From assembly GCF_014712675.1 (NCBI RefSeq), contig NZ_JACXSI010000028.1, forward strand, positions 1 through 49,323: 49,323 bases of DNA. Reading direction: 5' to 3'. The translations under genes were made by a program, and so were the position numbers. Origin of the DNA: Peribacillus faecalis (GTDB lineage Bacteria > Bacillota > Bacilli > Bacillales > DSM-1321). Below, one piece after another: positions 43,493 to 49,323 of this stretch. Each line of letters starts with the position of its first letter. The stretch's first letter is position 1. Below the pieces are notes generated by a model. That model had not been told where the DNA came from, ran no database searches, and worked only from the letters and a program-made list of their open reading frames with translations.

Positions 43493-45670
43493 ATGAATAA
43501 GCAACATAATGATTCAGAAAAGAATGGACAATTCCCGTGGATGGATAAGTCACTGTCACCACGTGAACGCGCTGAAAAGCTTGTAGCCGCTATGACTCTG
43601 GAGCAGAAAATTGCCCAGCTTCACGGTTCGATGAATACGATCAACATCTATGACATGCCGTCTATGGATGAAATGAATGAAATGAGCCCAGAAGAGCAAG
43701 ATCAGCTTATGGCTCAGCTCCAAGTACAACGCCATGTTAAGGGTATTGACGAGCTAGGAATTCCGCGTTTCCGCATTACTAACGGTCCTGTAGGCGTAGG
43801 TATGGGCGACGGACACCCAAGCCCTGCTGCTACTGCATTACCAATGTCTATCGGTCTTGCTGCGGGCTTTGATCCTGAGCTTGCACGCGAATACGGAGAT
43901 ATCATCGGTTCTGAGACGGCGACACTTGGCCAACATGTGCTTGAAGGACCAGGAGTGTGTTTACACCGAACTCCGATTGCCGGACGTAACTTTGAATACT
44001 TCTCAGAAGATCCTTACCTTTCAGGGGTGATGGGCGTTGAGGTTACGAAAGCGATTCAAGAACACGATGTTATTGCTATGGGTAAACATTATGTCGTTAA
44101 TGATCAAGAGTATGAACGCTTCCGCACGAGTGTCGAGCTGGATGAGCACGTATTGCGCGAGCTGTACCTGCTTCCTTTCGAAATGTTAGTGAAGGACGGC
44201 GACATTGCAGCAATCATGAGTGCCTACAACCGCGTTCGTGGTGTTTACGCAACGGAAAACCGTTATATCCTAAATGATATTCTTCGTGACGAGTGGGGCT
44301 TCGAAGGTTACGTGCAATCTGATTTCTGGTCATGCCGCTCTGCTGCTGCATCATTGAATGCCGGTATGGACCATGAAATGCCGGATGCTAAATGGTTAAA
44401 TGAGACGAATGTCAAAAATGCACTTCAAGATACAAGTCTTGAGATTCAAACTGTTGACCGTGCATTAATTCGCCGCTATACGCAAATGTTCCGTTTCGGT
44501 CAATTTGAGCGTCCTTACAATCCAGGCAAAATCGATGCAAAAGCTCACGGTGCAATCTCCAGAAAAATCGGTTCTCAGATGGCTATTCTTCTAAAGAACG
44601 AAGATGGAATGCTGCCGCTTGATCCGAAAGGCTATAGCTCTATCGTAATTATCGGTCAGTCTGAGTTTGTTGATGATGCTTGCAATGGAGGCGGCGGCTC
44701 GTCCAAAGTTACTCCGCTTTATACTGTACCACCGGTAGAAGGGATGCAGAATGTTCTGCAAAACCTTGGTTCAGATACGAAGGTCAGCAAGTTCACTGTC
44801 GCTAAAGATTTATCAAACCTTGAAGAAGCGAAATCCGCTGCCGCTGAGGCTGATATGGTTATTGTAATGGCCGGATTAGTTGCCTCTGAAGGTTTCGATT
44901 TACCTAGTCCGAACATGCTGAACGATCAAAATCGCATGGTTGACGAACTGCTGGATATCAATGCGAACACTGTTGTCGTTATGAAAGATAGCAGCCCTGT
45001 GATGATGCCATGGATTTCTAAAGCGAAAGCCGTTCTGGAGGCATGGAACCAAGGTACTGAAGATGGTCACGTTGTTGCTGACTTACTATTTGGTGTTGTC
45101 AATCCGTCCGGCAAGGTACCTACAACATATGCAGCATCCGAGGATGACCTTTTATACGCAAATAACCCTGAGCGCTATCCTGGTACAGACGAAGGCAATG
45201 GCTTCCCGGTTATCCGATACTCTGAGGGCTTAAACATGGGCTACCGCTGGTTCCAGTCTCAAGGAATTAAACCATTATTCCCATTTGGATATGGTCTATC
45301 TTACACTTCCTTTGAGCTTTCCGGATTCTCAGTAACACCATCACAAACAGATGGCAAATCGCCTATCAAGGTAAACGTGACTGTAACCAATACAGGCAAG
45401 GTTGCTGGAGCTGAGGTCGTTCAAGTATATTTAGGCATCCCTGTCGAAGGACAGCCGCCTAAACGTCTTGTAGGATTCCAAAAAGTTCACCTAGAGTCTA
45501 ACGAGTCTCGAGAAATTACTATTACAATTGACCCAATGGCTACAAACCATCCGATGGGTGTATGGGATTACTACAAGCATGACTTCGTAGTAAAGCCTGG
45601 CGAGTACACTGTATACCTTGGCACATCTAGTGAAGATACGCCTTACAAAGCTACAGTAGTCGTTGAATAA
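43493..45670 (+). CDS. Glycoside hydrolase family 3 beta-glucosidase-type enzyme
   Basis: Large GH3 enzyme of 725 residues without a signal peptide, so cytoplasmic. Domain 1 (barrel) has GPGVCLHRTPIAGRNFEYFS, GKHYVVNDQEYERFR (about 208) and the nucleophile Asp in GYVQSDFWSC (about 276). Domain 2 carries NGGGGSSKVTP and LVASEGFDLPSPN, near which the acid/base residue usually lies. A C-terminal fibronectin-III-like domain (about 620-725) begins VTVTNTGKVAGAEVVQVYLG. This three-domain form is typical of beta-glucosidases and beta-xylosidases. The start ATG follows TGAGGAGAG. Its base composition is visibly less AT-rich than the neighbouring AraC and symporter genes. It is monocistronic with its own terminator. 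Confidence 0.92.
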   Translation: MNKQHNDSEKNGQFPWMDKSLSPRERAEKLVAAMTLEQKIAQLHGSMNTINIYDMPSMDEMNEMSPEEQDQLMAQLQVQRHVKGIDELGIPRFRITNGPVGVGMGDGHPSPAATALPMSIGLAAGFDPELAREYGDIIGSETATLGQHVLEGPGVCLHRTPIAGRNFEYFSEDPYLSGVMGVEVTKAIQEHDVIAMGKHYVVNDQEYERFRTSVELDEHVLRELYLLPFEMLVKDGDIAAIMSAYNRVRGVYATENRYILNDILRDEWGFEGYVQSDFWSCRSAAASLNAGMDHEMPDAKWLNETNVKNALQDTSLEIQTVDRALIRRYTQMFRFGQFERPYNPGKIDAKAHGAISRKIGSQMAILLKNEDGMLPLDPKGYSSIVIIGQSEFVDDACNGGGGSSKVTPLYTVPPVEGMQNVLQNLGSDTKVSKFTVAKDLSNLEEAKSAAAEADMVIVMAGLVASEGFDLPSPNMLNDQNRMVDELLDINANTVVVMKDSSPVMMPWISKAKAVLEAWNQGTEDGHVVADLLFGVVNPSGKVPTTYAASEDDLLYANNPERYPGTDEGNGFPVIRYSEGLNMGYRWFQSQGIKPLFPFGYGLSYTSFELSGFSVTPSQTDGKSPIKVNVTVTNTGKVAGAEVVQVYLGIPVEGQPPKRLVGFQKVHLESNESREITITIDPMATNHPMGVWDYYKHDFVVKPGEYTVYLGTSSEDTPYKATVVVE

Positions 45671-45688
45671 AAGAATATTAATTGTTAG

Positions 45689-45724
45689 AAGGATTGAATT
45701 CTTAGTAGGATTCAATCCTTTTTC
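45689..45724 (+). terminator. Terminator of the large GH3 gene
   Basis: AAGGATTGAAT (45689-45699) pairs perfectly with ATTCAATCCTT (45710-45720) and TTTCTTT follows. Confidence 0.9.
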
Positions 45725-45759
45725 TTTATGAGCGCAATATTCCCTTTTTTAACAAGCAT

Positions 45760-45806
45760 AAAAAAAGAAGCCTCCCACAAGTTTTTCAACTTATGAGATG
45801 CTTCTT
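45760..45806 (-). terminator. groEL terminator
   Basis: On the minus strand GAAGCATCTCATAAGTT pairs with AACTTGTGGGAGGCTTC (45804-45767, a few wobbles), followed by TTTTTTT. It lies 20 bases past the groEL stop and faces the GH3 terminator. Confidence 0.92.
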
Positions 45807-45824
45807 TGGATTGGGAGGCGGATA

Positions 45825-47456
<1,632 letters not shown>

Positions 47457-47527
47457 TCATTACCTCCCTATAAATATCAACATATCTTAAATAACGGACT
47501 GATCCGTCTCAAAAAGTCATTATGTTA

Positions 47528-47812
47528 TTAGCCAATAATCGCTAAAATGTCGCTTTCGCGTAAAATTAAGTATTCAGTACCTTCATATTTCACTTCAGTA
47601 CCTGCATATTTTGAGAAGATAATACGATCACCAACAGCAACCTCTAAAGCTACTCTTTCACCGTTATCAAGCACAGTTCCAGCACCTACCGCTACAACTT
47701 TACCTTCTTGAGGCTTTTCCTTCGCAGTATCCGGCAATACGATGCCACTTGCAGTTTTTTCTTCTGACTGAACTAGTTCAATAATAACGCGATCACCTAA
47801 TGGTTTTAACAA
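47528..47812 (-). CDS. groES: Co-chaperonin GroES
   Basis: The 10-kDa lid of the GroEL chamber. With the TTG start at 47812 it has 94 residues, the usual length, beginning [25 protein letters not shown] lies six bases before that TTG, whereas an upstream ATG at 47842 would overlap the ribosome site. The mobile loop is [20 protein letters not shown] (about 17-36). First gene of the heat-shock operon, under CIRCE. Confidence 0.97.
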   Translation of the reverse strand: MLKPLGDRVIIELVQSEEKTASGIVLPDTAKEKPQEGKVVAVGAGTVLDNGERVALEVAVGDRIIFSKYAGTEVKYEGTEYLILRESDILAIIG

Positions 47813-47857
47813 GAAAAACACCCTCCTCAATTTCATTTCCAAATTGTCATTCTTTTA

Positions 47858-47884
47858 TTAGCACTCATTATTATTGAGTGCTAA
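47858..47884. promoter_or_regulatory. CIRCE element (HrcA operator)
   Basis: TTAGCACTC, nine bases, GAGTGCTAA: an exact match to the CIRCE consensus, placed between the promoter and the groES ribosome site. The heat-shock repressor HrcA is expected to bind here. Confidence 0.98.
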
Positions 47885-47894
47885 CACAAGTTAT

Positions 47895-47923
47895 ATAATA
47901 AATAAAATTAGATGAATTTTCAA
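47895..47923 (-). promoter_or_regulatory. groESL promoter
   Basis: TTGAAA (47923-47918), a 17-base spacer and TATTAT (47900-47895) on the minus strand. The start would fall just ahead of or in the CIRCE element. Confidence 0.85.
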
Positions 47924-48128
47924 GTCTTTCAGTTTAAAAAATTTCAGTTTCTTTTCTACAATTTCTGCGAAAATACTTTGCATAGTCACGCAATCCTTCT
48001 ACATTATGTAACAAATCTCTCAATTTTATAACTTGAATAGACAATTAATGCATTTTTGCAGAAACGTTTGTAACTATACGATAAAAAGCAGTACAATAAA
48101 TATAAGCAATTTTAAAGGAGTTAACAGA

Positions 48129-48875
48129 GTGAAAAAACAATACATATACGTTTTGTTGACCTATATTTTAATGCAGCTTTCCAGTCTTATAGGTATGCCG
48201 CCAATTTATCTGTATTTGATAAAAAAGGGCTATTCATCAGCCGATGCTGAATTATTCGCGACCGGATATTGGGGCATATTCAGCTTTTCAGCCGCGCTGC
48301 TGATTATCTTGCTGATCTTGCGGAAAGAACTGTTTATAAATGAACCGCTGTTGCGCACAGAGCTTCCGAGAGCATCTGCTTCGCTTGCCGCATTCTGGGC
48401 GATTGCCGGCATCTTCCTAGCCTTTTTCGCACAGTCTATTGCCGGTATGATTGAAGCGGCAATAGGAATTGAAACAGGCTCTGAAAATACGCAATTCCTT
48501 GTTTCGGTAATAGATAAAATGCCATTATTCATCATCACCACATCAATTATCGCGCCGGTTTTGGAAGAAATTGTATTTCGTAAAATTATTTTCGGGGCCA
48601 TATACAAGCGCTGGAACTTCTTCATTTCAGCTTTATTGAGTTCTCTCATTTTCGGTCTTGTGCACTTTGAGTTTGAACATATTCTTTTATACACAGCAAT
48701 GGGCTTCACATTTGCCTTTTTATATGCTAAAACACAAAGAATCTTTGTTCCGATTGCAGCTCATGTTATGATGAATACACTTGTTGTTATCGCTCAATTT
48801 GTCTATAGAGATGATATTAATGAAATGATTAACAGCATGGAACAAGTTCAAAGCTTTATTGGAGGATTTTTATGA
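48129..48875 (+). CDS. ydiL: CPBP-family intramembrane metalloprotease (YdiL)
   Basis: Membrane protein of 248 residues with about seven helices and the three CAAX/Abi (CPBP) motifs: EEIVFRK (about 148-154), FGLVHFEF (about 177-184) and HVMMN (about 217-221), which hold the catalytic glutamates and metal-binding histidines. The substrate is unknown. The start is GTG at 48129, behind AAAGGAGTTAACA; an in-frame ATG at 48033 lies in the leader and has no site. It overlaps ydiK by four bases and is divergent from groES, the arrangement seen in B. subtilis. Confidence 0.9.
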   Translation: MKKQYIYVLLTYILMQLSSLIGMPPIYLYLIKKGYSSADAELFATGYWGIFSFSAALLIILLILRKELFINEPLLRTELPRASASLAAFWAIAGIFLAFFAQSIAGMIEAAIGIETGSENTQFLVSVIDKMPLFIITTSIIAPVLEEIVFRKIIFGAIYKRWNFFISALLSSLIFGLVHFEFEHILLYTAMGFTFAFLYAKTQRIFVPIAAHVMMNTLVVIAQFVYRDDINEMINSMEQVQSFIGGFL

Positions 48876-49075
48876 GACGTCAGTCACCTTTAGTATCAGG
48901 TCTTTTATATATGACATTAGGAACACTGTTCACGTACTTGGCAATCAGCTATGTACAAGAAGACGGATGGACATGGTTCTCTTACTTAATCGTATTCCTT
49001 GCTACTATTGATTTCGGATCAGGCATTCGTCTGATTATGCTTCATTACCGAATTAAAAGAATGCAGAAGAAATAA
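48872..49075 (+). CDS. ydiK: Small membrane protein YdiK (DUF4305)
   Basis: Protein of 67 residues with two membrane helices (about 8-26 and 34-56) and a basic tail (HYRIKRMQKK), matching the short DUF4305 proteins encoded beside ydiL in Bacillus. The start ATG overlaps the ydiL stop by four bases, so the two are translationally coupled; GGAGG lies inside the end of ydiL. Function unknown. Confidence 0.85.
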   Translation: MRRQSPLVSGLLYMTLGTLFTYLAISYVQEDGWTWFSYLIVFLATIDFGSGIRLIMLHYRIKRMQKK

Positions 49076-49092
49076 GAAAAACCGTCACCGGT

Positions 49093-49140
49093 CCTTTTTC
49101 ATCATGAGTATACTACTCAGATTCACTGCGATGAAAAAGG
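49093..49140 (+). terminator. Hairpin after ydiK
   Basis: CCTTTTTCATC (49093-49103) pairs perfectly with GATGAAAAAGG (49130-49140) around an inner GAGTA/TACTC stem. No T tract follows on the plus strand. A short ACCG/CGGT stem just before (49081-49092) runs into CCTTTTTC and may be the actual ydiK terminator. Confidence 0.5.
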
Positions 49141-49217
49141 AGACATGCTGGAGTATATTTAGTTCAAAAATATATACTGGCTTATCTTAAAAAAGGCTGT
49201 TCAACTTACTGAAATAA

Positions 49218-49276
49218 AATGTACCCTATAGAGTAGACACTTCAAAAAAGGTCTACCTATGGGGTACATTTTTTAT
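49218..49276 (+). terminator. Strong hairpin near the window end
   Basis: AATGTACCC-ATAG-GTAGAC (49218-49238) pairs with GTCTAC-TAT-GGGTACATT (49251-49270), with single-base mismatches, and TTTTTTATAT follows. It is as strong as any terminator in the window but 140 bases past ydiK. Hairpins of this kind are found just inside some insertion sequences, ahead of the transposase. Confidence 0.65.
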
Positions 49277-49313
49277 ATAATGAAGAAACATCAAAGAAAT
49301 ACTGGGGAAGAAT

Positions 49314-49323
49314 ATGAGTAAAA
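49314..49323 (+). CDS. Possible start of a further gene (partial)
   Basis: ATGAGTAAAA at the window edge is preceded by GGGGAAG at a usable distance. Only three codons (M-S-K) are visible. With the hairpin upstream, an IS3-type transposase gene is one possibility, but nothing in the window proves it. Confidence 0.3.

Overview
The window reads as the chromosome of an AT-rich low-GC Gram-positive of the order Bacillales, most likely family Planococcaceae (Lysinibacillus/Solibacillus/Sporosarcina-like). The placement is an inference from Bacillus-type Shine-Dalgarno sequences, the CIRCE-controlled groESL operon, sigma-A promoters and several Bacillus-conserved gene orders. No sequence search was possible. 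The backbone ydiK-ydiL / groES-groEL / yeaC-yeaD-yebA / guaA / pbuG is that of Bacillus subtilis, but it is broken up by several accessory islands.

Layout from the left. Positions 1-460: the 5' end of a 16S rRNA gene with its leader and promoters, transcribed leftward. 467-4683: a fatty-acid degradation operon (acyl-CoA dehydrogenase, thiolase, acyl-CoA ligase) whose ligase carries an in-frame stop. 4795-6465: pbuG under a guanine riboswitch. 6549-10361: a small membrane protein, a glycerol-dehydrogenase-like protein lacking two of three metal ligands, a frameshifted gldA and an FSA-type aldolase. 10362-11995: non-coding and decayed DNA with a candidate small RNA and a dead oxidoreductase gene. 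11995-17396: an HxlR-type regulator divergent from a formaldehyde/glutathione cluster (adhC-fghA-gshF-thioredoxin-like). 17440-19890: gene relics, a small ORF, an alpha/beta hydrolase and a truncated relaxase. 20019-22024: guaA with a second guanine riboswitch. 22081-26461: yebA-yeaD-yeaC. 26672-27832: a stand-alone trpB. 27832-30494: two composite repeats around genes for repetitive membrane proteins, one of them dead. 30604-37507: a nucleoside ABC importer with two tandemly duplicated binding-protein genes, one behind an intact guanine riboswitch and one behind a decayed copy. 37598-45724: a FadR-type regulator and a sugar cluster (two GH3 glycosidases, a GPH symporter, an AraC regulator). 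45760-49075: groEL-groES and ydiL-ydiK. 49093-49323: strong hairpins and the possible start of another gene.

Two themes stand out. One is purine supply: four leftward aptamers or aptamer relics precede pbuG, guaA and the two nucleoside-binding lipoprotein genes, so one guanine signal probably sets purine uptake and GMP synthesis. The other is a cluster that makes glutathione and uses it to oxidise formaldehyde, in an order of bacteria that normally relies on bacillithiol. It lies next to a mobilisation-gene relic. Point-mutation decay is common: nonsense codons or frameshifts occur in the acyl-CoA ligase, gldA, the oxidoreductase relic, the hydrolase relic and one repetitive-protein paralogue.
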